Assembly: GCF_018139145.2 (NCBI RefSeq)
Contig: NC_059476.1
Span: forward strand, 7,725,501 to 7,789,500
From: Gymnogyps californianus
Lineage: Eukaryota; Chordata; Aves; Accipitriformes; Cathartidae
Direction of reading: 5' to 3'
Length of the DNA stretch: 64,000 nt
Below, piece by piece: positions 12,201-23,525 of this stretch; within the stretch, counting starts at the first letter, position 1; each line of letters starts with the position of its first letter. The notes beneath the pieces were generated by a model. The model was not told where the DNA came from. It ran no database searches and saw only the letters and a list, made by a program, of their open reading frames with translations. Made by a program: the position numbers and the translations under genes.

Positions 12201-15200
12201 TATTTTGCAAGGCCCGTACATCTACAGCTGAACAAAGAACAAGACATTTCAAACTCAGATATTGTGGTTGATGAAATTCAACCACAATGATGAAAACAGC
12301 TGAAATTTGTAAAGATTTTGAAATCTTTGGAATCCAAATCAATTAAGAACAAAGTAGGTTTATGACAGCAAAATGGTAGTAGTTTTGAATTTTAGACCGT
12401 GAGTTTTCTTGCAAGCTGTTTCTGAACAGTGGAGAAAGTTGTGGCGATCCTTCACAAGTAGTTTGGAGGATAAAACCCCAAACTTATAAAGGATGCTGTC
12501 TTATAGGAGGCAGCTCGTCTAGCTCCAAAAGGCATTCTGAGAAGAGAAAAGTAATTGTCCGAGTTGCTGCAATTAAGGAAATCACCAGTGTTGGTTCTGT
12601 ACTGAATAAATGCTCCTGCAATGGGCATGCTTGCTGAGGGTTTACTGGTGTAATCCCCATTTTCCCTCTGGGAAACCAGAAGGATTTTTGAAAACACAGA
12701 AGAAATCTTTCAAGCAAAGCTACTTCACATCATATTGGAATAAAAAGCTCTCTTATCATACAAAAGGTAATATTGTATTGTGCTTTGGAGAGTCAAATAG
12801 CTTAAGGATATAGGGCTTCTTTCTTCTTCCCTCGCAGGTGTAATTCTATTGACGTGTATCATTTCTTCTGTTTTCCACCAGATTTGTTTGCACTAAGTCA
12901 TTTCGGTCTCTCCTGATTGTCAGGCTGGGGCTGAGGGAAAGACCTTTGTCCTGTAGTTAACAGTTTCAGGCAGGAGCTGTCTGCAGCTCTGCACAGGTCC
13001 ACTGGAGCTGGACCCAAAGGAGGGGCGACCCTTCCCTTGCGCACAGCTCTGCTGATAAACCATGGTCTCCACCAGCAGTCTTCTCCCGGGCCTCTCCTGG
13101 GCAAGGGCTGCAGCAGCCATACTTTTTTAGGACACGCTGGATGGGAAAGGGCCAGCACCCTATGATAAGTCCATAGCAGTGCACAGCCGCCACCTCCCTT
13201 GTCCTCCTAGACCAAGTCCTAGAGACAGGAGTGGTGTCACAGCCAGCAGTTCCCACAGCTACGTGCCATTGAACAATAAAGGGCTGCATACTCTAATGAT
13301 GATTAATTACATTTTCTCATATCTTTCTATCAATTAACTGGAAATGTTTCTTTGTTTAAATAATTGTCTTTTGGTAAATAAATGCGTAAACACTACTTAA
13401 AGCATTTTTGGGTCTAATTATACTTATCTGAAAGTTAACAGATTCAAGATGTGATTTGTGTTGTAATTGTTTTAATTTATGGTAAAACGTGGTGTTGGGT
13501 ACTGATTTTCTGAACAAGCTGATCTCTATTTTAAGAAAATGAGGAACTACAAACGATTCCCTCTCAAACCGAGCTACTTGTTGAGTGAAGTTCTGTCCGA
13601 GCCTGCGTTCGCACTGGGGTTTGTTTGCTTTTCAACCTGGTCAAACCAACAACACATTGAGCTAAACCACTCAGTCAAATTTTAAAAACAGCTTGAAGAC
13701 ACCAGGGCCTGGCTGCAGTGCTCGGTGGAGTACGGCATCGCAGCCCCGGCATCCCCACACTGTGATTCGGGTGCCGAGGGCGCAGAGCCAGACCAGCGGG
13801 GCTGGACGTGGCTTCCAGTCTGGTTCAGTCCCATTTGCAGTGACAGAGATCACGGATAACTCATGCGCCGTACCTGACCCTAGGGCAAGAGAGATCACAG
13901 CTAAATCCCCGTGATCTAAATGTATCAGGCTTTTGGACTCACTTACCTTATACTCTTTCATCTCTCTGCCCTCTCTAATAGCAGAGGAGCACTATGTCAC
14001 TGTGGTTTGTTATTCTCATTAGCTTCCATTAGCTGTAACACTCGGGGCCTCTGTCTGGTTCAGACAGAGGCTGTGTCCAGCCCTAACAAAGATAAGGTAC
14101 GCCCCGAGGCTACGGTGAGGGGCAGTGGGTAGAACAACCACAACCACCGGAGGAAAGGGAGATAACGGGGCGAGAACCAGTGTCAGTGGCAGAGCCTGCA
14201 GCACCCCAGCAACTTCGCTGGTGGCTGGGAAGTGCCGTGGCAGAGGTGAGTGGCAAGGAGGGATCTGATGGAGGAGCACGTGCCGGTGCCGTGATGCTCT
14301 CGTAGTGCTCCTGTGCTGCCACGGAGCCTGTGTGCATCCTTGCACGAGGAATGATGGAGCCTGTTTGTTCACGCAGCCGCTGTGCTTGTGCGCTTCCAGG
14401 GCTCAGCAGATTGAAGATCATTTCTGATCCAAACACACAGTGTGTCCATGGCCACGGACCTCTTATGTTATCGGCCCTCTGTCTTAATTTCCCTCTCTCT
14501 AAAACAAGGGTAATATTTCCGCAGTTCAGAATGGTGTTAGAAGGTTAAAATCACAAATCTTGAGAGGGGATCAGGCAAGACAGGGTAAGGACAGCAATAT
14601 AAATAAAGAAAACAGTTCTCTGCTATTTTTTCCTTACCCAAAACTTATTTGTGGGCTTTTCTCAGTTAGAGGTTTTTTTCAAGATAAGGGGAAAAGAAGG
14701 AAAGGAAGAAAAATCCTCCCACGCATTCAAACAGAATTTGCATTTGACTGTATTAAAATTTTTCTTAAATTGCAATTAAGCAATAAATCTTCACCAGTTG
14801 CAAAAATAAAGAGAGTGGGGTGAGGGAAATTTATTAGATAATGTAATCTTTCAGGCATTTTTTAATTTCCTTCTAAGATCTAGAATATCAGTTGGAGTCC
14901 CAGGTAAAATAGGATTTGAGTTTTCAGCCACAAGTTGTGACTCAAAGTGCTTAGCTAAATTAAACAGAACAGATGTGAAAAATAAGATGAGAGCTATGCA
15001 TATAGCTCTCAAACAGCTCTCCCCCCCCCATTGAAGAGCCCGGACTAATTCCCCTTTGTTGACTAAAGTCTGCAATTCGATCCTAAAAGCTTGTCAGAAT
15101 TAAGTACAATGCTTAATATAAGTTTACATTTTAACTGTTTTTCTTTGATATTTGACAAGGACATGGGAAGTAGCTCCAGAACTTTCTCCTGGGCCAATTT

Positions 15201-15750
15201 GCTCAAGGTTGCTGTGAATCACGCTTCCCCTTGGGCTGCTTGCCCCGGGGACCGCACTTGAGGCCTGGCACCTGTTAGCCACCAGAGCAATTAATAATTA
15301 ATTAAACAAATAACCCCTTTACGTTGCACTGTGAAATCAAAGCTTCAGCATAAAAAAGAATTTTACCTTTTAGGTTTCCAGAAGTAACCTCTGCCCCAAC
15401 ACTTGTGCAGTATGTGGAGGAACAGATATTTGCTTTTTCCTCAGAGAGTAGTGACTTTTTACAACAGACTTTTTAAAAAAAAAAAAAAAAGGAAAGGAAG
15501 GAAAGGTCAGCCTTGTTACATCCTTTCTAGTAAACACCACTCCACTGCAACGATGTCAGCCAGTGTCTGAACTTTTAACAGCTAAAGAGAAAAAGAAATC
15601 CTAGACATTTTTCTGGAAAGGGGGATCAGTGGAGCCTTTCAGCTTACATTGCTCTGTGCACCTTAGGTGGAGTACAGTTTGTCTTACTGCTGGTATTTTG
15701 GTTTTGGAGATGACAAGTGTATCATGGCCTTTTTTTTTCTTTATTTTTCT
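9277..15750. other. Non-coding DNA with simple-sequence patches
   Basis: Contains a TA/CA-rich patch at 9640-9660, a purine-only patch near 10400-10425 and an A16 run at 15475-15490 followed by GGAAA repeats. Bases 13080-13240 and 13700-14330 are moderately GC-rich without island-level CpG. Bases 15280-15310 hold clustered TAATTA homeodomain-type cores. A minus-strand 28-base stretch (13948-13975) sits between a good acceptor and a consensus donor (ATAAG|GTAAGT) and could be a microexon, but cannot be supported alone. No gene is recognised. Confidence 0.5.
14480..14560 (+). repeat. Possible MIR/L2-type relic
   Basis: The segment CTCTGTCTTAATTTCCCTCT with the following CTAAAACAAGGGTAATA parallels the MIR/L2 motif 'cctcagtttccccatctgtaaaatgggataata'. 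The match is short and degraded and the ends are not visible. Judged from memory of the family consensus. Confidence 0.25.
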
Positions 15751-15751
15751 T

Positions 15752-15778
15752 CCCCCCCCCCCCCCCCCCCCCCCCCCC
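15752..15778. repeat. Poly-C run, 27 bases (poly-G on minus strand)
   Basis: An uninterrupted run of 27 C follows a T-rich stretch and precedes a short A run. It can form an i-motif on this strand or G-quadruplexes on the other. Such runs are length-unstable and error-prone in sequencing, so the exact length may be wrong. Confidence 0.95.
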
Positions 15779-17092
15779 AAAAAGTAGCTGCACATTAAGG
15801 AGATAAGTGAACTTCAAAGGGCTAAATACCAATCAGAAGATGGAAGATGGCCACACATAAAGCTATGCTGCTTCTGCAAACCCCTTTAGTAGCCAGACAA
15901 GGTCACTGATCAGGGTAATTTGCAGGAAAAGTCAATTTCTCAAGTACCCAAGGCAGGTGTTGTGCCATTCTGTGACAATTTACTGAAACTAAATTGAGGA
16001 AGTTGAAAAAAGCAAAGGTCATGAACCATGGGAGAAAGGAGGGAAGCAAAGTCTCTTTGACTGTATTTTTAACTCCTTTTCAACCAAAGCATATTTACAA
16101 ATTACTGAGTCTGTTTCCACTTAAAAAAAAATCCCACTTGTGTAATGCAGACCTGTTTATGAAAAACTGGGCTAAAACCTGGTTGCACAATGAGAAACCA
16201 TGAAGGGTGGTTAAGGAAAACACAGAGTGATTCATAGGGAACTCTTAGCAGAGAAAAGGGGAAAAGAAGAAGCTAGCCTTCTCACATTGAAACATTTCTC
16301 AGAGTCTTCGTGACAACAAAAAGCTGGATGAAAGTAGACAGGATGGAAGTGAAAAGATAAAAACATATCTGAGAAATTTGAAGCAAGTCACTGAAATGAC
16401 TGCAGAAGGAGAGAAAGGGAATTGATGTCTCAAAAGGTATCTGGCTGTGTCTCTGCTTCAATTGCACCCCAAAATGCACTTCTTTTAGACTTGGGGATTT
16501 TTCAGAGCACATCCCAGCACCCTTCCTGCTCAGCCTGGGTTTCCTTCCAGACCCAGATCTTGCCTTGACCTTTGGTTGGGATGCAGATGGAGCATGTCTG
16601 CCCTGGGAGGTGGACACCGTTCCTGGGATGTCATACTTCCTTGGGCCCTTCCAGCCCCTGTGACCCTGTTTGCTTAGCTCTGCTGTTCAACGATGTGGTC
16701 CTTCAGGAGAGGGCCTGGGATGGTCTCAGTGCCAACAGGAGTCACTGTTAGCGACCCAGGCTATGAAATAGGAGGCACAAATAGGAATGAAGGAAGTGTA
16801 GACCCTGCCTCAGCAAACTTCCATGCCAAAACAGAGCTCCACATGTGTTTTTGACCTGGTGTGTGGAAGAGAGAATTCCAAGACCCAGTGGGCTGAATGA
16901 GGTTCAGATGACAAACGGGTAGATTCCAGTCTTATTTCCTTCTCCTGCCACCACAGCTTATGAGCTGGTGACCCCTTACAGTGCAGGAGATATTTGAGTA
17001 CAAACAGCAGTCCAGTGTTTGTACTAGCTGGCAGTGGTGTGGAACACCCAGTCAATCCAAAATGACTATGTCCACCAAGAAGGAGCAAAACT

Positions 17093-17123
17093 AAACCAAA
17101 CCAAGCCAAACCAAACCAAACCA
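17093..17123. repeat. Short AAACC pentanucleotide repeat
   Basis: About six imperfect copies of AAACC, two of them altered. On the minus strand it reads as GGTTT units, which give a Trp-Phe-Gly-Leu-like chance translation. A microsatellite without other context. Confidence 0.8.
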
Positions 17124-19273
17124 ACACTTTATCACTCTCACTCCCATACTCCTAAGTGAACAAATAGTTTTAATAGTTGTGTTGGTGACACAAACACACA
17201 TGTAGCTTTCCTTCCTAGTCCCTGTTACAAGATTATTTATTTTATGCTACATTTTCACAGGTCATTGGTGATGTTTAGCTATGCCTCTGGCTGTGAAGCC
17301 TGGGAAGTTTATGGGGCAGCAAAAGACCATTCTCTCTGCTTGTTTTCTGTGGGCTTGCATCCAAATCTAATCAGAATAAACTTCCCCAAATCCTTCCTTG
17401 AAGGGAATATTTCAAAAGAGAATAACCTTTTCATTATCAGGTCCTGCCTTGAATAGGTACGCAAGGAGGAAATAGTTGCTGACATATTCCTGTTAGAGCT
17501 ACATAGATTGAAAAGCGTTAAATTGGTTGATAGAGTTTGTACGCGTATGTGTGGCAGAAGAGAAGGACTTTCATGTGAACGTGAATAATTAGAAAATGTT
17601 TTTGTCTGGGACTTCAGTCCTGGCTACCTTTGATGTTTGCAGAGCACAAAGGAGAGCACCAAGTCTCTGTCTGGGGCCACTGGTTCACAGTGCCCAGGCT
17701 GCAAACGTTCACACTCTGGAGCTCATGTTTAGCCAACCTTAAGTCTGCAGTGTGTAGATGAAAGATGTGGTAACATACTTCTGGCACGTAGGGCTGGAGT
17801 AAGCTGTGGGCATAGGCACTGCCTCGCGGTCTGGAGCGCGGGTATGAACTCAGCTGTTCACTCTCCTTAACCTGGGAAAGAGGAAGCAGAAGCATTTCTA
17901 CAGCAATGCGTTTGTGGGATGTGCACAGTCCAGGAAAACCATAACAGGGGAGAAAATTAATTCCACCAGAAATGACCCAAGCAGGTGGACCTCAAATGCC
18001 AAAGCAAAAATCAACATTTCAGGAAATCTTTCAATATTTTGGGAAATCAACATTTTTTTTGAATGGATGTATCCAGTTCTCTATAGTAGGGGATAGTGAA
18101 GATGTGAATCCATAACAGGCGTGGCAATAGCCATGGAATTTTGGGAGATGCCTGTGTCCTGCCAGACCCATAGTCAGGGGTGGACAGAGAGCTAAGAAAG
18201 GGCATTGAAAAACATTGGTGCTAGCTGATAGCTGCAACACTTTGTCTGGAAATAAAAACCCTTGAGCAATCAAAGATGCAGCAATCACACTACAGCAGCT
18301 CCTGAAAGGGAACTTGTTCGTTCCAACTTCTGTTTTTATGAGTGGCTTTTGCCCCTTTTCCACCAAGCTCCAGCTGCACTGTTGTTATGTGCACACAATG
18401 AAGTCCAGTAAAAGCCAACTTCTCGTTGCAGGTCTTCTCAGAAATAGTCTGTAGTTTGGGATGTATTGAGCTGGGAGTGACTGGCCGGTATCCTGACTTC
18501 GTTTCTCTCCCAGATACAGAAGGCTCAGTAGAAAGATTCATTTAAATACGGAGAGGATATAATTAGCCTCCCAGATGACTCCAGCCCCACTGCTGCATCA
18601 CTTCGGCTGACTAAAGATCTCTTTATGACACCAGGAGGTAACTGTTTTATGTGTTCAGGCTATTCCCAAGTGCTGCTGGTCATATCGGCTTCTCGGTCAG
18701 ACCTTCTAGAAATACAATCTGTGAGTTCCTTGTAAGTGCAGGACTATTTTTATTTAGCTATTTCAGGGCCCCATTGCCTGAAAACCAATCCAGTTGTTTA
18801 ACTTTGAGGAAAAGAGCCCTAATCTCTCTTGCTTCTATCCCATGTCTTTTACATCCTGAGACTGGAAACAATCTATATCCTAAACACTCAAAGTTTCAGG
18901 AATGTTAAATCAGAAGGCTCTATCTGCAGTGGGCAAGAGGACATGAGTTAGTTAGTCAGGCAAATAAACAAACACAGTAAAACACACAAATAAAGCCACC
19001 ACACCTGCAAGAATGTTAGATATGTTAAAAGGGGTTGCATCCCTAGGCGAGCTACACTGGTTCACTTTTCATCACCAATGACCATGTTACACATGCAGCT
19101 GGTGACATTACTTAGCCTCCAGCAAGGTCAGAGCACGCCGTGGAGTGAACAGAGAAAGAACTGTTCCCCTGTTTGTAGCAAAAACATGGTCAGAAGTGAT
19201 TTGAACTCCAGCTGCAACTTGGCCTGCTTAACGGTATCTAAGCAATACCACTACTAAGGGCTAGCTTCCCTTT

Positions 19274-19300
19274 CTTGTGGAAGCATCTCGCTTCCACAAG
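19274..19300. repeat. Perfect short inverted repeat (11 bp arms, 5-base loop)
   Basis: The left arm CTTGTGGAAGC (19274-19284) and right arm GCTTCCACAAG (19290-19300) are exact reverse complements around ATCTC. It would form a stable 27-base hairpin in RNA or extruded DNA. It lies in non-coding DNA with no visible terminator, transposon end or gene next to it. Confidence 0.85.
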
Positions 19301-22300
19301 GCCACCTTTAAAACAAAGATACGTTTAAAATATCTTTTTATCTCATGGAGCTTGTTTTTATAGGTCTCCCTGAAGTGAATTATAGGGAAATGATTATTCA
19401 GTGATGGGCTACAATAGAGGGTTTTGTCGAACTTTATAGGCATTCAGATAAAGTTGTCTGGTTGTGTGGCAAACTGGGTTTAGAAAGCCAGATTTTGAAG
19501 ATGCTTAGCAGCATGTGGTTCACTCAGGTGCTTACTGGGGCTCTCAGAAATGCCCATACAGCTACATCCAGCTCATATGAAGGACATGAGCCTGTTTATT
19601 AAGCATCTGAGCACATTTAAAATCTGGACAAAGATGTTTTAAGAATGCTATGATAATAATCAAAGCAATTCCCCAAGAATGAGAGAACTAAAAGAGGAAT
19701 TAAAACACAGAGTGATGTGTTCTGAACTGTTTATGTGAAATGAAATACACTATACGCAGCATATCTTTAATGCAGAACTTCTTATTTATTTGATTTCCAT
19801 TAATGGGGATGCATAGGATTCCTTAAGTGAGTTAGTCATATTGCCTGGTCGGTAGATTTAGTCAAAGGCACTACCTGAAAAACATGGTTCATTCTGAAAA
19901 ACTTCAAGTTTTGCCAATTGCTAAAGGGGTTAATAGAGGCTGTGCATGAGGAAGATAACCTAGGTTTAAAAAAACTATAGTCATCATTGTTCATTTATTC
20001 TCTTTATTGAGGTAATTTAATTATCATATAGACACAAACATTTGCTCCCATGCTGGGCTCTTCACATCTGTTAGTAGAGATTTGATTAGGTCTACACAAA
20101 TGTGCTAGATTATACCATCTAGTTGGTGAAATTCAAGCCACCTGGATATTTTAGCAACATCAATAAGAATAATTCTCTTTTTCCAAATCAGTAAATCCAA
20201 GATATATTAAAAAGAATTAATTAATGAGTACCAGATAGGCAAAACAAACATTTGACAATGAATCATATTATCAAAGGTTTTGTGGGAGATCCCTCTCAGC
20301 TTATGTTTAGATGTCAAATTATATTACCAAAACTAAACAATCTGTTAAACCGATCTCTTAATGCAATAAGTCTCAGCACCATACTCTCTTTTTTCCCGAA
20401 GTCCTCCATGAATGCAGTGCAGCGTTTAAGGACAACAGTAGTTAAAGCACCAGCAATAATGTTACATTAACAAGTCATTAGTATGAAATAGCTGACTCCT
20501 AATATTTTTAGTGCCATTAAGGTTTTTTTTTTTTTAATCATGTAGGACCTGATGATGAAAACTGCTAATCACCCAAGGAGCCATTATGCATGTGAGTCAA
20601 GCCAGGGTAACTGCATATGAGCATTAACGCCCTGAGTGTGCATTTCTGGGTTATGCTTTTAGAAAGTGAATGACCCAAAAAACTCACAGGGAATTTGTTG
20701 TAAATACAGCTGTTAAGATTACATGCAATGATATTAAATATAAAAAGAGGGGAGAGAAAGCAGCTGTTGTCTGCTGGAGGACTTCACTCAAAGTTAGTTT
20801 AGTAACTTACACAGATGTGCCATTCTTTTTTTTTTGGTTTTTCCAGAAGGAAGCTACAGAAATTAATTTAGGTAGAGTCTTTTTTTAAGAAAAGAACTTT
20901 TAGCTGAAATCAGAGAGAACAAGCCTTCAGTCTGGAAGTATTTATGAAAATACTTTATTTTCGTCACATAAATATTTGTGCAGACCTAGAACTATTTGAA
21001 TTAACTTTCAGCAAGTTCTTCAGGCTGGAAGAGGAGAAACGCAGAGCGGTCAAACTGGCAAGTGAGAGCAGTTCCTAGACCCCAGTAAATGTGATAAGTG
21101 TGAGTGCCTGTGCGGGTTCACGTTAATTCTGCTCCCCATGCGCCTGTTACCAAACATCTAAAACGGGGAATATATTACCGATTTGTTTTGTTCTTTGCCT
21201 TATGAAGCCAAGTTGAGCAGAGTTCAGCTTTTTGGATGAAGAGTTTTCCCTCTGGATGGAAGGCTGATGGCCATGACCAGGCTGGGGAGAACAACCCAGT
21301 CCCACATCAGGCTGGGTGCTGCCTCCATCATGCTTTCCAGAGGACTCTGTCATTGTTTGACATTGTTCTTTCAGATGTAGGACTGGAATCAGTCGTCAGC
21401 CAGAGAAGAGGTGATGTTGCTGACACATCCATGCTCTCTGCTCACGTGTACCACCAGATTGCATGACAGTACAGATGGTGTGGTGGCACCACAGGTACGG
21501 ACCCAAGGGATTGTGGTAACCAAAGAAAAGTGTTTGTCTAGGCACAGTCTTGTCAGAAGTGGTGTTAAGGCTTATGTTATAACTTGTCACTGCAAGAGCA
21601 AGTTGGAGTAAAAGCTTTCTAAATCCATATAATCGTACTTAATAGTTTACATAATGAAATTATTTTTAAAAGAGAACAATTGAATGATGATGATTCAGTC
21701 ACAAGAATTTGCTTCTAAATCTCCAAACTAGCCTCCTCTGGGAAGGTTCATTATCAGAAGGATATGTCTTCACTCTAAGGTAGTTAGATGTCTATGAAAC
21801 ATGCCCAGTACATAAACATACCTAAAGCAGAAAGCAACTGGATGGCAAACCCATTCCACCAGAGCTTCAAGAATCCTGCAGAAAATTACCAGACTTGCTT
21901 TGGCCTATTTATTCCATCGAATATAAAATGGGAGTTCTTGTTGTGAATCCACAGGTTATGGAGAGATGCTAGAGAGGCACTAGAGATGCCCACGGGGCTG
22001 AAGCTATATTTTTGTTATTGATGAGGTTGAACTCAGGAAGGGGGGTAGATTGATGGACATTGATTTATGCTTTTGGTGTTCTGCTGAGAACAGGTTGGGG
22101 CAGAGTCCAACCAGTTACCTGCTTTCTGCTGATTTTCTGTGAAGTTCTTAGAAAGTGAGTGGGTTTTTTTAAAAAAATTTTTAAAAGTAGCAGGATTTTT
22201 TTTACTGTTTTCAGTAATACAAGGAGAGATATATATTTGGTGGGTATTTCACATATTTTATTTCAAGTCAGTACTAAAATTTTAATTATTTTAATGCCCG

Positions 22301-22728
22301 TGACTGTGCCCAATTCTTGTATCAAAACTGGCCTGAAGAATTATCAGTTTAATTAATTCATTGTATTCTGAGTTGCATTCCACAACACAACTAGCCACAG
22401 GGCTTAAGGTCCACAAAAAGCACTGGAGCTTTATGGCACTACTTCAAGTTCTTTTCCCACCTTCGTTATAGCCTGGTTATGGCTTGAAATCATATCTTAT
22501 TAGCCTGAGTGAGAATTACATGAGGAACAGTGTTATAACAGGACTCAGCAATGAAAAGGCAGATCCTCCAGGGCAGTTACAGCATCTTGTTTTACTATAT
22601 ATGATAGCAAAGTCGTTTTGTGTTGTGAGCAGGTGGTTTTCCCATCCTGTTCAACACAGCAGTCTGCAGGTGGTGTGTATGATCACATGTACTTCCTTCC
22701 TAAGGCGTGTCCAGAACTGTAATTCCAG

Positions 22729-22747
22729 TAATAATAATAATAATAAT
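22729..22747. repeat. (TAA)6 microsatellite
   Basis: Six uninterrupted TAA units in otherwise unique sequence. Reads as poly-Tyr or poly-Asn in chance frames. Confidence 0.9.
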
Positions 22748-23426
22748 GGGGAAGTCCACGGTTTAAGGCTTTTATTTCAAGTGAGACTTTTAAAAAAATT
22801 TCTGCAGGACCTTTTATCTGTAGGATTCTGCTCTGTATTCTGACAATAAATACATCTCTATTCCTCCTCTCCTCGCTTGAGCACATCCCAGGACAGTCAA
22901 GGTGCATCTTCCAAAGTGAAATGTTGATACAGATGCAGCTGCTTTCATGAGATTCTGGTTCTTGCTCATAGGGCAGGTTGCATTTGAATAACATATGCCA
23001 ATATTTTATAGTGGCTGGAGATTACTTCATTTAATAAAGTAAAATAAGAAGCAATTGTAACTAGGATATTGAGAGTAAAAGACACGGAGAAGTTGAAAAG
23101 GTACACTTTACAACAGGAAAAATATGACATGAATGGATTTAGAAAGGTACTGCTTTAAAGGATTGGGTTGATTGCTAAACTTGTCCACAAAAAAATATTA
23201 CAAAAAATGTTAATTAGAATTTCTCCAGTGCTTGAACCCAGAAATGTATGGATGTGATCTGCAGATGAATCAGATCTCTCTTATGCTCCAGCAGGCAAAA
23301 ATTAAAGTGTGGACATGCAGAAGGTCAGACATGCAGCAGGCAGTTTGGTGTTTCTGGAGCTAGGCAGACCTCCTGCAAGCGCTCAGGGTCAACCATAAGG
23401 CAGAAGCGATCGTTGCAGCACCAGGG

Positions 23427-23525
23427 ATGGTAAGTGACAGTGGAGACTGTTGGACAGGGATGATAAGTGACAGTGGAGACTGTTGGACAGGGATGATAAG
23501 TGACAGTGGAGACTGTTGGACAGGG
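23427..23525. repeat. Minisatellite, 3 copies of a 33 bp unit
   Basis: Three head-to-tail copies of a 33-base unit (23427-23459, 23460-23492, 23493-23525), identical except for one base: the first copy has ATGGTAAG where the others have ATGATAAG. Being a multiple of three, the unit repeats as 11 residues (HPCPTVSTVTY) within a 70-80 codon minus-strand frame, which is probably incidental. The near-identity of copies in old non-coding DNA implies recent duplication, so copy number is likely variable. No terminal repeats or spacer variation of a CRISPR type. Confidence 0.92.

Larger units (their letters stand above)
15779..23426. other. Non-coding DNA
   Basis: No gene is recognised. Simple sequence includes an AAACC-type pentamer tract (17093-17123), T13 at 20523-20535 and a (TAA)6 tract at 22729-22747. 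A strong acceptor at 20848 (T-rich run ending TTTTTCCAG) is followed by only 25 open bases before a weak GTAGAG donor, so it is not called. Bases 19950-20470 are AT-rich with several TAATTA cores. Confidence 0.5.

Noticed and set aside
23427..23525. Array of direct repeats as a CRISPR
   Set aside because: Units are contiguous with no unique spacers, and the genome is vertebrate. It is a minisatellite.
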